64,000 bases of DNA from an uncultured Cellulomonas sp. (GCF_947494015.1 NZ_CANLTL010000005.1:186001-250000), one strand, 5' to 3'; positions 22,844-31,461 are shown, numbered from the stretch's first letter. Numbers and translations: made by a program. Notes: generated by a model not told the origin, from the letters alone.

Positions 22844-23815
22844 GTGCCGACCCCTCTGCTGGCCGAGCTCAGCGACCGGCTGATCTACAGCGCCATCGCC
22901 GTCTATGCCCTGGCGATGCTCACCTACGCCTACCAGGCGGCCAGACGCTCGCAGTCCCCGGCACAACGATCGCGCCTGGTCGAGGCGGTCGCCGTGGGCG
23001 GGCCCTCGGCGTCCCCCGCCCCCCCGCCCAACCCCGCCGCCGTCAGCCGGCCCGCTCCAGCAGCCCGCCGGCCGGAGCGGATCGCCGCCGCCCTGACCAC
23101 GCTCGCGTTCGTGCTGCACCTGGCCGGCGTCCTGGCCCGGGGCCTGGCCGCGAGCCGGGCGCCGTGGGGCAACATGTACGAGTTCACCACCGCCGCCACC
23201 CTGGCAGCCACAGCCGCCTACCTGGTGTTCCTGCGGCGCCAGCCCGTGCGTGACCTCGGCGTGTGGATCCTCGCGCTGGTCACCCTGAGCCTCGGGCTCG
23301 CCGTGACCGTCCTGTACACCCCCGCCGGAGACCTCGTCCCCGCACTGAACTCCTACTGGCTCGTCATCCACGTCGCAGCAGCGATCATCGCCGGCGGCGT
23401 GTTCACCGTCGGCGCTGCTGCCACTGCCCTGTACCTCCTGCGCCGACGAGCGGACGCACGCGACGCCGGTGTCGCGGTTGCGGGCTACGCCGGACGTCTC
23501 CCGGCGGCCAGGACCCTTGAGGACATCGCCCACACAGCTCACCTCTTCGCCTTCCCGGTCTGGACCTTCGCCGTCCTGGCCGGCGCGATCTGGGCCGAGG
23601 ATTCCTGGGGCCGGTACTGGGGATGGGACCCCAAGGAGACCTGGGCGTTCATCACCTGGGTGCTCTACGCCGCCTACCTGCATGCCCAGTCCACCGCCGG
23701 GTGGCGCGGCACCAAAGCCGGCTGGCTCGCCCTGGCCGGCTACGCGGCGTTCCTGTTCAACTTCGTCGGCGTCAACCTGTTCATCAACGGCCTGCACTCC
23801 TACGCCGGCGTCTGA
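22844..23815 (+). CDS. ccsB: CcsB/CcsA-type cytochrome c synthase heme-handling protein
   Basis: A 323-residue multi-helix protein of the HMWP/CcmF-CcsA family. The tryptophan-rich heme motif is present (WGRYWGWDPKETWAFITW), with flanking His residues in VLHLAGV, LVIHVAAA, TAHLFAF and INGLHSY that serve as heme ligands in this family. It completes a System II set with ResB, CcdA and TlpA. The operon contains no c-type cytochrome and I saw no CxxCH protein anywhere in the window, so the substrate must be encoded elsewhere. Confidence 0.94.
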   Translation: MPTPLLAELSDRLIYSAIAVYALAMLTYAYQAARRSQSPAQRSRLVEAVAVGGPSASPAPPPNPAAVSRPAPAARRPERIAAALTTLAFVLHLAGVLARGLAASRAPWGNMYEFTTAATLAATAAYLVFLRRQPVRDLGVWILALVTLSLGLAVTVLYTPAGDLVPALNSYWLVIHVAAAIIAGGVFTVGAAATALYLLRRRADARDAGVAVAGYAGRLPAARTLEDIAHTAHLFAFPVWTFAVLAGAIWAEDSWGRYWGWDPKETWAFITWVLYAAYLHAQSTAGWRGTKAGWLALAGYAAFLFNFVGVNLFINGLHSYAGV

Positions 23816-23970
23816 GGTGCCCGCCACCCGCGGTAGCGAAGCACGATCGATGCTTCTTCCATCAGCGCCGCCGCGGCCGATGGACCTCGACGGCCATCGT
23901 CACCGACCGGTGCAGTCGACGGGCTACGCACGGGAGCGAGTGCGGCTTGCCACCGCCTCCGCGAGAGGCC

Positions 23971-23991
23971 TAGCATCGCCGCATGGCGATG
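23971..23991 (+). promoter_or_regulatory. Leaderless promoter and operator of the second CmtR gene
   Basis: TAGCAT at 23971-23976 ends six bases before the ATG at 23983. The perfect palindrome CATCGCC (23974-23980) and GGCGATG (23985-23991) covers the start. CTAGCATCG and CGATGA are shared with the site at 14956-14976, with the same spacing. Confidence 0.6.
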
Positions 23992-24405
23992 ACAAAGACC
24001 GCTGGCTATGCACCGATGGATGAAGCGGCTGCCTTGTCGGTGGCGGCGTGCTTGTTCCACGGGTTCAGCGATCCGTCCCGGTTGGCGATCCTGCGGCACC
24101 TGACGCTGGGGGAGCACCGGGTGGTGGACCTGACCGGTCACCTGGGGCTGGCGCAGTCGACCGTGTCCAAGCACCTGGCGTGCCTGCGCGACTGCGGTCT
24201 GGTCGAGTCCCGCCCGCAGGGTCGGGCGTCGGTGTTCTCCCTGACCCACCCCGAGGCAACGCTCGAGGTACTCGCGGCCGCCGAGGGGCTGCTGGGCCTG
24301 ACCGGTGACGCGGTGGCGCTGTGCCCGGTGTACGGCGTCGACGCGGCCACCGGCGCGGTGGCCGCACCCGCGACGGTGGCGGATCGGTGGGCGCGGGCAC
24401 GCTGA
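23983..24405 (+). CDS. cmtR: CmtR-like ArsR-family repressor, second copy
   Basis: A 140-residue paralogue of the regulator at 14968. The recognition helix has HLACLRDCGLVESRP with Cys67 and Cys71, and the third thiolate is Cys114 in ALCPVYGVD. Spacing matches the three-Cys CmtR site, predicting Cd/Pb sensing. The C-terminal tail is about ten residues longer. It lies upstream of a small acidic frame, a methyltransferase and a CDF exporter, all on the same strand with overlapping or adjoining ends, so it probably controls that group. The promoter appears leaderless. Confidence 0.88.
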   Translation: MAMTKTAGYAPMDEAAALSVAACLFHGFSDPSRLAILRHLTLGEHRVVDLTGHLGLAQSTVSKHLACLRDCGLVESRPQGRASVFSLTHPEATLEVLAAAEGLLGLTGDAVALCPVYGVDAATGAVAAPATVADRWARAR

Positions 24406-24533
24406 CCGACACGCAGGTTGACGGCCTGACCCGGCGCGGGCTGAGGCTGGCGCAGGGCAAGGAGGCCTGGGAGGGCGAGCTCGTCGAGGACCAGGACGAC
24501 GACGAGGATGAGGAGGTGGACGATGAGCGCTGA
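24387..24533 (+). CDS. Small acidic-tailed protein of unknown function
   Basis: A 48-residue frame from the GTG at 24387: LTDTQVDGLTRRGLRLAQGK followed by EAWEGELVEDQDDDEDEEVD. The C-terminus is almost all Asp/Glu. It overlaps the end of the repressor gene and the start of the methyltransferase gene by about 11 bases. The repetitive GAC/GAG run could be chance in GC-rich DNA, but the gene fills the space between two real genes on the same strand exactly. No family was recognised. Confidence 0.4.
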   Translation: MGAGTLTDTQVDGLTRRGLRLAQGKEAWEGELVEDQDDDEDEEVDDER

Positions 24534-25164
24534 TCGGGCGGCTGATGTCGCGCTGGTGCTCTTCGCTGCCGGGGTCGTGACCACGTTCGGGGTGCGCACG
24601 TGGGTGCACTGGCGCCGCACCGGTGCCAGCGGGTTCAGCGGCATCTCGGGGCCGGCGTGGTCGGGCGGCTGGTGGGGCGGGGTGCTGTTCGTCGCCGCCC
24701 TCCTCTCTGCAGCCGTGGGCCTGATGCTCGCGTCGATCGCCGTGGTGCCGTCCGGGCCGGGCGTCCCGGGTGCGCTGCGGTGGACCGGGCTGGCGGTGAG
24801 CGTGGCCGGGTTCGCGGTGACGCTGGCCGCGCAGGGCGGCATGGGCACTTCGTGGCGGATCGGTGTCGACGCGAGCGAACGCACCGCCCTGGTCACGACC
24901 GGGCTGTTCGGCGTCGTGCGCAACCCAATCTTCACGGCGATGTGCGCCGCCGTGGCCGGGCTCACCGTGATGGTCCCCACCCCGCTGACCGTCGCCGCAC
25001 TGGTGTGCCTGGTGACCGCCGTCCAGCTGCAGGTCCGCGTCGTGGAAGAGCCATACCTGTCAGCCACCCACGGCCAGGCCTACAGCGCGTACACCGCTCG
25101 GGTAGGCCGATTCGTCCCGGCCGTCGGCCGGACGCACGCCGTGGCGCGAGAAGGGATGCGCTGA
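24523..25164 (+). CDS. Isoprenylcysteine carboxyl methyltransferase (ICMT)-family membrane protein
   Basis: A 213-residue membrane protein with about five hydrophobic helices. The C-terminal catalytic region is typical of ICMT/PEMT-like enzymes: MGTSWRIGVD, GLFGVVRNPIFTAM and VVEEPYLSATHGQAYSAYTA with RVGRFVP. The RNPI and EEPYL...HG-Y motifs bind S-adenosylmethionine and the substrate head. The bacterial substrate is unknown. The ATG at 24523 has a GGAGG site seven bases upstream; its stop overlaps the CDF gene by one base. A wrecked copy lies at 13690-14277 beside another cadmium exporter, so association of this enzyme with cadmium genes has happened twice. Confidence 0.85.
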   Translation: MSADRAADVALVLFAAGVVTTFGVRTWVHWRRTGASGFSGISGPAWSGGWWGGVLFVAALLSAAVGLMLASIAVVPSGPGVPGALRWTGLAVSVAGFAVTLAAQGGMGTSWRIGVDASERTALVTTGLFGVVRNPIFTAMCAAVAGLTVMVPTPLTVAALVCLVTAVQLQVRVVEEPYLSATHGQAYSAYTARVGRFVPAVGRTHAVAREGMR

Positions 25165-26081
25165 TGGGCGCCGGACACGACCATGCCCACGGCACCGCGA
25201 CCGGCCGGCACCGCCGGCGCCTGGTTGTCGTGCTCGCCATCACGCTGTCGGTGGTGGGTGTCCAGGTCATCGGCGGTCTGGTGTCCGGGTCGCTGGCGCT
25301 GCTCGCTGATGCCGGGCACATGCTCACCGACGCGACCGGTGTCGCGATCGCACTGACCGCCGCGGCCTTGGCGGGTCGCCCGGCGACCAAGGCCCGCACC
25401 TACGGGCTGCAGCGCGCCGAGATCCTCGCCGCCCTGGCCAACGCCCTGCTACTCGGGGGGCTCGCGGTGTGGGTCATCACCGAGGCCGTCCAGAGGTGGG
25501 CCGATCCACCCGAGGTCGCCACCGGCGTCATGCTCGCGGCCGCGGCCGCGGGGGCCGTCGCCAACCTGGTCAGCCTGCTGATCCTGCGCGGCGGCCAGTC
25601 CGTGAGCCTGAACCTGCGCGGGGCGTACCTGGAGGTCCTCGGTGACCTGATCGGGTCGGTTGCGGTCATCGTCGCCGGCGTGGTCATCGTGACCACCGGG
25701 TACACCCGCGCCGACGTCATCGCCTCGATCCTCATCGGCGTGTTCATCCTGCCCCGGGCGTGGTCGCTGCTGCGCGAGGTGGTCGACGTCCTCCTCGAGG
25801 CGACACCCAAGGGCATCGACCTCGACGACGTCCGGTCGCACATCAAGGGCGTCGACGGGGTGGTGGACGTGCACGACCTGCACGCCTGGACCATCACCAG
25901 CGGCGTCCCGGCCCTGTCGGCGCACGTCGTGGTCGACCAGGACTGCCTCGACCAGGGCCGCTCCGGGCAGGTCCTGGACGCCCTGGCCGAGTGCCTTGGT
26001 GGTCACTTCGACACCGAGCACTGCACCTTCCAGCTCGAGCCGGCCAGCCACGCCCAGCACGAGCCCGCACGGCACGACTGA
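25164..26081 (+). CDS. CDF-family cation efflux transporter (CzcD/ZitB-like)
   Basis: A 305-residue exporter. A His-rich start (MGAGHDHAHGT) precedes six membrane helices. The metal sites are DAGHMLTDATG in helix 2 and the matching EVLGDLIGSV in helix 5 (a His/Asp pattern with Glu-x3-Asp). The cytoplasmic domain contains VHDLHAWTITSG and ends FDTEHCTFQLEPASHAQHE. It exports Zn(II), Cd(II) or Co(II) in exchange for protons. It is coupled to the methyltransferase gene by a one-base overlap. The last 19 codons are also found as a stray fragment at 57611-57667. Confidence 0.93.
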   Translation: MGAGHDHAHGTATGRHRRRLVVVLAITLSVVGVQVIGGLVSGSLALLADAGHMLTDATGVAIALTAAALAGRPATKARTYGLQRAEILAALANALLLGGLAVWVITEAVQRWADPPEVATGVMLAAAAAGAVANLVSLLILRGGQSVSLNLRGAYLEVLGDLIGSVAVIVAGVVIVTTGYTRADVIASILIGVFILPRAWSLLREVVDVLLEATPKGIDLDDVRSHIKGVDGVVDVHDLHAWTITSGVPALSAHVVVDQDCLDQGRSGQVLDALAECLGGHFDTEHCTFQLEPASHAQHEPARHD

Positions 26082-26379
26082 GCACACATCGGGGTCGTCC
26101 GCGCCGCGCCGCGGCGGCGGACCGGCGGCTGGGGTGACCGCGCGCACCATCGTGACGGGGCCGTGACCGTCTGCGATGGCGACTGCGCCAAGCCAGACGC
26201 TCCAGCAGGGAGCAGCCCGCAGGGCGTCCGCCACCGAGCGCAGCGAGGGCCGCCGGCTCCCGTTCACCCGAGGACCGGCGGCCCAAGCCACCTGATACGG
26301 GTACCCGGCCGCAGAGCGGGGTTCCGCAGCACCAATCTAGAGCCAGCCACCGATTTCGTCTCGACTGGAAGTCGGGCAC

Positions 26380-26530
26380 GAGCACTTCGCTGCAACAGCC
26401 ACGAGCACACCGACGACTACCAGCCGCAGTACGACTCTGGAACGGTGCAGAGACCGCCCAAGGTCATCCCCACCCAGCACGTACCCAGTCCACTGCAGCA
26501 CCGGGTAGTAGCCGTTGCACAGGACGCCAT
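26380..26530 (-). pseudogene. Fragment of a DUF418-family membrane protein gene
   Basis: Minus-strand reading gives [20 protein letters not shown] followed by LGRSLHRSRVVLRLVVVGVL, which matches [20 protein letters not shown] and the following part of the intact gene at 29136-30386. The DNA match is also plain (for example CACCGGGTAGTAGCCGTTG in both). Only about 50 codons survive and the reading frame is damaged. It stops abruptly where the YnfA-like gene begins. The 248 bases between this and the CDF gene (26082-26329) hold nothing I can identify. Confidence 0.75.
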
Positions 26531-26861
26531 TGACCAGGCGTTCCCTGGTCTTGTTCGTGCTGGCTGCTGTGGCGGAGATCGGCGGGGCGTGGCTGGTGTG
26601 GCAGGGCGTGCGCGAGCACCGCGGCTGGATCTGGATCGGTGCCGGTGTGATCGCCCTGGGGGTCTACGGGTTCGTCGCCACCTTGCAGCCCGACGCGAAC
26701 TTCGGCCGGATCCTGGCCGCCTACGGAGGCGTGTTCGTCGCCGGGTCCCTGGCGTGGGGCATGGTGATGGACGGGTTCCGGCCCGACCGCTACGACGTCA
26801 CCGGCGCGCTGATCTGCCTCGCCGGGTCGCGGTCATCATGTACGCACCACAACCCACCTAA
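26530..26861 (+). pseudogene. YnfA/UPF0060-family membrane protein with a C-terminal frameshift
   Basis: [20 protein letters not shown] opens a typical UPF0060 protein of four helices ([62 protein letters not shown]). After ICLAG the frame is lost; moving one frame gives [11 protein letters not shown] and a stop at 26861, the normal family ending. A single missing G in GCCGGGTCGCGG explains it. Read as is, the frame runs on to about 27009. The available starts (TTG at 26515 or 26530) lie in or at the edge of sequence copied from the DUF418 gene, so the natural start and promoter were lost in a rearrangement. Confidence 0.65.
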
Positions 26862-26880
26862 CCGCTGCCACCAAAGCGTC

Positions 26881-26908
26881 CGGCCCGGAGCTGGGCAGCT
26901 CCGGGCCG
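26881..26908. terminator. Bidirectional hairpin between the YnfA remnant and phoA
   Basis: A 12-base perfect inverted repeat, CGGCCCGGAGCT and AGCTCCGGGCCG, with a four-base GGGC loop. It lies between convergent genes and is 60 bases past the phoA stop. Confidence 0.75.
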
Positions 26909-26968
26909 AACGTCTTGGCACGCTACCCGGCGGCCTGCGCCGGGCCCAGACTGAAGTGCGGGTGTGGC

Positions 26969-28276
26969 TCAGCGTCCGGGTCGGGCGCGGAACATCGACT
27001 CGAGCATGACCTGGTGGACGAAGGTGTTCTCGTGGACGCCGGCGAGCCGGTCCGCGCCGGGTCCCATCGCGGTGAGGGGCACGTCGACGTTGGTGTGGCC
27101 GGTCGTGGTCCAGTCCACGTTGAACGAGAACGCGGAACCCGCCACGGGGAACGGCCCATCCTCCGCCGAAACGCCGTCGCCGCTCTCGTCGTTGCTGCCG
27201 GTGTCCTCGATCGCCATGCCGCCGGTCTCGTGGTCGGCGGTGGTGATGACCAGGGTGCGGCCGTCCTGCTCGGCGAACTGCTTGCCGACGGCGACGGCCT
27301 TGTCCAGTTCCAGGACGGTGTCGATGGTGCGCTGGGCGTTGTTGCTGTGCGCCATCTCGTCGACGGCCTCTTCCTCGACGATCAGGACGAACCCGCGCCG
27401 GGACTGCGACAGGGTCTCGATGGCCTTGCGGGTCATCTCCTCCAGGGACACGACCGGGTCGTAGATGTCGCCCTGACCCTCGGGGCGCTGCTGGAACATC
27501 TCCTGGTTGGCGAACAGGCCCAGCAGCTTCTCGCCGTTGGCGGCGGTGAGCTCGTAGGGCGAAGTCACGTACTGGTACCCGAACTCGTCGGTGGCGCGCT
27601 GAACGAGGTTGCCCTGGTTGCTGCGGCTGCCCTCGGCGGGGTCCTCTGCGGGAGCGTCGGGGAAGGTGCCGGGGTCACCGGCGGGGTACCAGAAGTCCTC
27701 ACCGCCGCCGAGCAGGACGTCCACCCCGGTCTCCTCGATGTACTGCCGGGCGATCTCGGTCTGCTCGGACCGGTTCTCCACGTGGGCGCCGAACGCGGCG
27801 GTGGACGCGTCGGTCACCTGGCCGGTGGTCACCAGGCCGGTGGCCTTGCCGGCGGACTCGGCGCGCTCGATCAGCGTCTGGACCGGGTTGTTGTTGACGT
27901 CGACGCCGATCGCGCCGTTGTAGGTCTTGACGCCGGTCGCGTACGACGTCGCCGACGCAGCGGAGTCGGTGATGAACCCGTTCGGGTCCGCGGCGTCGGT
28001 CTTGATGAGCCCGGCGTAGTCGAGGCTGTCCATCACCAGGTCACCCTCGAGGCCCACTCCGGCCAGGCGGGCGGCGTTGCGGTGGGCGGCGCCCATCCCG
28101 TCGCCGATGAACAAGATGACGTTGTTCGCCCGGCCCTGCCCGGAGCGGGCGCGGTCGCGGTCCTCGTCGGCCGCGACGGCGACGCCCGCGCCCGTGGCCA
28201 CGACGGCCGCGGTCAGCGCGCCGGCGGCGACGACTGCGGGCCAGCGGCGAGGAGCACGCATTCGTGTGTCAGACAT
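26969..28276 (-). CDS. phoA: Alkaline phosphatase (PhoA family), secreted
   Basis: A 435-residue enzyme from the ATG at 28276 (GGGAGAG site upstream). The signal peptide ends in VAVAADED at about residue 36. Catalytic and metal motifs are clear: [11 protein letters not shown] (Asp metal ligand), [15 protein letters not shown] with the nucleophile Ser in [24 protein letters not shown] (Glu and His ligands), [12 protein letters not shown] (Asp-His), and [11 protein letters not shown] (His). It hydrolyses phosphomonoesters outside the membrane using two Zn and one Mg. The product has the length expected for actinobacterial PhoA. Its tie to the metal theme may be incidental, though phosphate release can precipitate metals. 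Confidence 0.96.
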   Translation of the reverse strand: MSDTRMRAPRRWPAVVAAGALTAAVVATGAGVAVAADEDRDRARSGQGRANNVILFIGDGMGAAHRNAARLAGVGLEGDLVMDSLDYAGLIKTDAADPNGFITDSAASATSYATGVKTYNGAIGVDVNNNPVQTLIERAESAGKATGLVTTGQVTDASTAAFGAHVENRSEQTEIARQYIEETGVDVLLGGGEDFWYPAGDPGTFPDAPAEDPAEGSRSNQGNLVQRATDEFGYQYVTSPYELTAANGEKLLGLFANQEMFQQRPEGQGDIYDPVVSLEEMTRKAIETLSQSRRGFVLIVEEEAVDEMAHSNNAQRTIDTVLELDKAVAVGKQFAEQDGRTLVITTADHETGGMAIEDTGSNDESGDGVSAEDGPFPVAGSAFSFNVDWTTTGHTNVDVPLTAMGPGADRLAGVHENTFVHQVMLESMFRARPGR

Positions 28277-28461
28277 TGACTCTCCCTGGACGTGCATCTG
28301 GGCTGCACCCGGACGGGCAGCCAAATCGACGCTAGGGACGCCATATGAGCGGCAAGCAACGACCAGGCCAACACCCACCACCGACCCGGTGAAGCCCCGC
28401 ACCACCACGCTAGGTGCCTGTCCGGCAGCGGCCTCGACCCGTCAGATGCGTCTTGGGGTCG

Positions 28462-28956
28462 TCACTGCGTGACGTACTCGGTGAAGAAGACCTCCAGCAC
28501 CTCTCCCTCGTAGGCCTCGTGCAGCTGCTGCGTCAGCTCCACCTTGAGCGAGGCTCGGCCCTCGGGGCTGGTGACCTCGTCGACCGACCGGCCGGAGAAC
28601 ACGGAGATGGTCCGGTCCAGGGCCCGAGCCGGGTCGATCTCTTCCTCGATCTCAGCGGGCAGCTGCAGTCCCAGGCCGATGCGCAGGTACCGCCCGTCGG
28701 CCAGGTTGATGCTGACCGGCTCGACGGTCTGGACCACGCCGGGTACGGGCTGCGCCTGGACCTCTTCGGTGGCCGGTCCGCTGGCCGCACCGGGCCCCAG
28801 GACGAACCAGTACCCGGCGCCCGCGCCGGCCAGCAACACCACCACCAGCACGACGACCAGGCGCTTGCGCCGGGGTACCGGCGCCGGTGCGGGCGCCGGT
28901 GCCGGCGCCGCAGCCGGGGCAGTGCCCCGGGATCCGATCTTCGGCTTGCTGGACAT
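28462..28956 (-). CDS. fliL: Orphan FliL-like flagellar basal-body protein
   Basis: A 164-residue protein from the ATG at 28956: a cytoplasmic Ala-Pro repeat linker, one membrane helix (RLVVVLVVVLLAGAGAGYWF), and an extracytoplasmic FliL domain (VEPVSINLADGRYLRIGLGL ... IDPARALDRTISVFSGRSV ... LHEAYEGEVLEVFFTEYVTQ). In-frame ATGs at 28977 and 29055 would lengthen the start. FliL supports stator function at the flagellar motor. No flagellar operon is present, only this gene and the ruined motA at 47.5-48.2 kb, so both look like strays from a motA-motB-fliL cluster. Confidence 0.85.
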   Translation of the reverse strand: MSSKPKIGSRGTAPAAAPAPAPAPAPVPRRKRLVVVLVVVLLAGAGAGYWFVLGPGAASGPATEEVQAQPVPGVVQTVEPVSINLADGRYLRIGLGLQLPAEIEEEIDPARALDRTISVFSGRSVDEVTSPEGRASLKVELTQQLHEAYEGEVLEVFFTEYVTQ

Positions 28957-29135
28957 GACTCGCTGCTCTGTTGACATCGGCACGGGCTCTCGGGTCGTAG
29001 GTGGCCGGGTGACCTCGGGCTTCTCATCGGCTCTCGCGAGACCAACCTTCGCCATTTGCGATCGCCAGGCGTCCAGCGCGACCCGCGCGCGGTCACCCTC
29101 GAGCGTTCAGCGCAACGCGCCTTTGCCTGGAGCGC

Positions 29136-30386
29136 TCAGGCTCCGGGTTGTTCGGGGGCGGCGGACCTGCGCGCCGCGGCGCTGAGCTGGGCGGCGACGT
29201 CCTCCAGCGGGCCTCGACGACCGGTGAGCTGCCACGCGGTGGCCAGGGCCACCGCAAGGCCCACGTTCACCCACAGCAGCGTCGCCGACGACTCCGCGGA
29301 TGGCAGGCCGAGCCCGGCGGCGACGGCCAGGCCGACCACGTGCAGCGTGTACAACGTCAAAGGCATCGACCCGGCGGCGGCCACCGGCAGGAGCAGGAAC
29401 CTGTACCTGCCCAGCATCGCAGCGGCCAGCACGCACGCCCCGATGACCGCCAAGGACGTCCCGGTAGTGTGCAGCAGGTCCAGCGGGGTACCGGAGTGCG
29501 GTGCGGACACCGCGAGCCACCACCACGACGTGGTGGGGGTGGTCCCGTACAGACCGGTCACCAGCGCGCTCTGCAGGTCGCGCCCGGCGATCGGCGAGGT
29601 GGGGGGCACGGTTAGCCGCTCCAGGCCGCCGGCTGGTCCCAGCAGCACCGCTGAGATGAGCTTCGCTCCGACCGCCAGCAGCACACCGGCGACCACCAGC
29701 CGTACAGCGAGCCTGGGGCGGTGCAGGGGCAACCGGCCCAGGGCCATTCCCACCAGCACGTACCCGGTCCACTGCAGCACCGGGTAGTAGCCGTTGAACA
29801 GGACGCCGTTGAAGAGCTCGGCCGGGTGAGCCAACGAGAACAGCGACGGGCTGGGTCCCGGACCAGGGGGGAGTGCCGAGCGGACCAGGTGCCCCACCAC
29901 CGGGGCGAGCGTCAACCATCCCGCGCCGAGGACCAGCAGGGCCCGGGTGGGCAGGCCCAGGAACAGCGCGCCGACCGCGAAGAGGACCGCGTAGTTGACC
30001 AGGATCACCGCGACGCCCGATGGCAGCACACCCACGACCATGCCGATCAAGGCGACCCACCCAGCGCGTGCCAGCACACCGCGACGTGCCCCCAGGGCCA
30101 GCGGCTGGTCGTGGCCGCGGCCGGTCGTGGAGAGCACCAACGACACCCCGGCAAGGACCGCGAAGAGGCCCGACGCGCGACCTGCGAACAGCCGGTACGC
30201 CCAGCTGACGTCGCCGCCGGCGTCCAAGGAGGCGACGATGTGCACGGACATCATCGCGATCAGTGCGATCCCGCGGGCCACGTCCACCCCGACCAGGCGC
30301 CCCGGTCGCAGCAGCCGACCACCGGGGGCGCGCGCGGTGCTGTCGTTCAACGCGCCGCGGCCCGCGACGGCGCCTGCTCCGACCAT
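29136..30386 (-). CDS. DUF418 / heparan-alpha-glucosaminide N-acetyltransferase-like membrane protein
   Basis: About 416 residues from the ATG at 30386 (an earlier start at 30425 is possible). Ten or so membrane helices are visible. The N-terminus has RLVGVDVARGIALIAMMSVH, the conserved R-x-x-G-x-D-x-x-R-G and membrane His of the DUF1624/DUF418 acyltransferase-like group, and the C-terminus ends with the DUF418-type TGRRGPLEDVAAQL. These proteins probably move acyl groups across the membrane; the substrate is not known. Damaged copies occur at 26380-26530 and 43218-43977, so this gene family has been copied at least three times in the region. Confidence 0.8.
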   Translation of the reverse strand: MVGAGAVAGRGALNDSTARAPGGRLLRPGRLVGVDVARGIALIAMMSVHIVASLDAGGDVSWAYRLFAGRASGLFAVLAGVSLVLSTTGRGHDQPLALGARRGVLARAGWVALIGMVVGVLPSGVAVILVNYAVLFAVGALFLGLPTRALLVLGAGWLTLAPVVGHLVRSALPPGPGPSPSLFSLAHPAELFNGVLFNGYYPVLQWTGYVLVGMALGRLPLHRPRLAVRLVVAGVLLAVGAKLISAVLLGPAGGLERLTVPPTSPIAGRDLQSALVTGLYGTTPTTSWWWLAVSAPHSGTPLDLLHTTGTSLAVIGACVLAAAMLGRYRFLLLPVAAAGSMPLTLYTLHVVGLAVAAGLGLPSAESSATLLWVNVGLAVALATAWQLTGRRGPLEDVAAQLSAAARRSAAPEQPGA

Positions 30387-30470
30387 GGGGTGGACCGTAC
30401 CGCCTGCGGCCCGCCCTGCCGGCAACCGTCACTGGGACACGGGTGTGGTCGCCGGCCGATGCCGCATGTG

Positions 30471-31208
30471 TCAGTCGCCGAAGTAGACGGTGATGGCGGC
30501 GAAGATCGCGAAGCCGGCAGTGAGGAAGATGGGACCGAGCTTGGAGGTGTCGCCTTCGTGTGCCTCGGAGACCATCTCCTCGATGACCACGGTGGTCAGC
30601 GCCCCACCGGTCAGGGCGAGCACGGCCAGGGTGGCCAGCTCGGGGGCCTGGCGCAGGGCGAAGTAGCCGATCGTCGCACCGAGCAGGATCGGTATCGCGA
30701 ACGCCGCGGCCAGCAGCAGCCGGGTGCGTCGGCGCACCCCTGCCCGTCGCAGGGTCGCGATCGCGGCGAAGCCCTCCGGGATATCAGCAGGCACCTGCCC
30801 CAGCGCCAGCAGCAGCCCCAGCGCCGGGTTGAGCACGGTCGCGGTGCCGATCATGACGCCGTCGCTGAACAGGTCGATCGACACCCCGGAGAAGATGGCC
30901 AGTGCCCCCGCCTGCCGGTCGTCGCCGCCCAGGCGCCCCTGGACGTACCCGATGACCCGGTCCAGGCCGATGAACAGCGCACCCCCGGCGACGAACGCGA
31001 CCAGCGGCACCCAGGGCGGGTCGCCCGCCAGTGCCTCGGGCATCAGCTCCAACCCGACCACAGCCAGCACGATCCCCGCGGCCAGGTGCAAGGCCAGGCT
31101 CAGTGCGCGCTCGGAGACCCGGACCACCTCGGCCAGCGCCCCGCCGACGAAGTTCCCCACAGCCGGCAAGGCGGCCAGCCCCAACACCGTCCAGAACGTT
31201 GAGATCAC
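30471..31208 (-). CDS. ZIP-family divalent metal transporter
   Basis: A 245-residue protein with eight hydrophobic segments. ZIP signature residues are visible in the central helices: HLAAGIVLAVVGLELMPEAL, SGVSIDLFSDGVMIG, and LGQVPADIPEGFAAIATLRR (the His-x3-Glu-type helix is replaced by PADIPEGFA). ZIP proteins bring Zn, Mn or Fe toward the cytoplasm. Because the usual metal-binding His in the two core helices are partly replaced by Asp/Glu, specificity is uncertain. It lies 84 bases upstream of the DUF418 gene on the same strand. The 253 bases before it hold nothing I can identify. Confidence 0.85.
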   Translation of the reverse strand: MISTFWTVLGLAALPAVGNFVGGALAEVVRVSERALSLALHLAAGIVLAVVGLELMPEALAGDPPWVPLVAFVAGGALFIGLDRVIGYVQGRLGGDDRQAGALAIFSGVSIDLFSDGVMIGTATVLNPALGLLLALGQVPADIPEGFAAIATLRRAGVRRRTRLLLAAAFAIPILLGATIGYFALRQAPELATLAVLALTGGALTTVVIEEMVSEAHEGDTSKLGPIFLTAGFAIFAAITVYFGD

Positions 31209-31461
31209 CCCTCCTGGTCAACCTCGTGGCCGGCGCCCAGGGGTGAACGCTGCCTGCCGATGCCCGGGCCGCTAGCCCGCACGGTGTCGAGAAACCGTCC
31301 GCCAAGCGTGCCGCACGCTCTCATGGGAGGCGTGCGAGGCGCGGCGAGCTCGGCGCGGTGGTGTCGAGCGCAGCGCGACGCCACCATGTGCCGGCGACGA
31401 TCGGGCACGAGTTGCCAGGCACGCTCGGAGTGGTTAATCGGTCGGTGGTGACGCCGCCCGA

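Noticed and set aside
26163-26861. A 232-codon plus-strand frame ending with the YnfA C-terminus
   Set aside because: Only its last dozen residues are the displaced YnfA ending; the rest is out-of-frame sequence across the DUF418 fragment and the YnfA gene.
29721-31202. Plus-strand frame of about 490 codons
   Set aside because: Gln/Arg/His-rich shadow of the DUF418 and ZIP genes on the minus strand.
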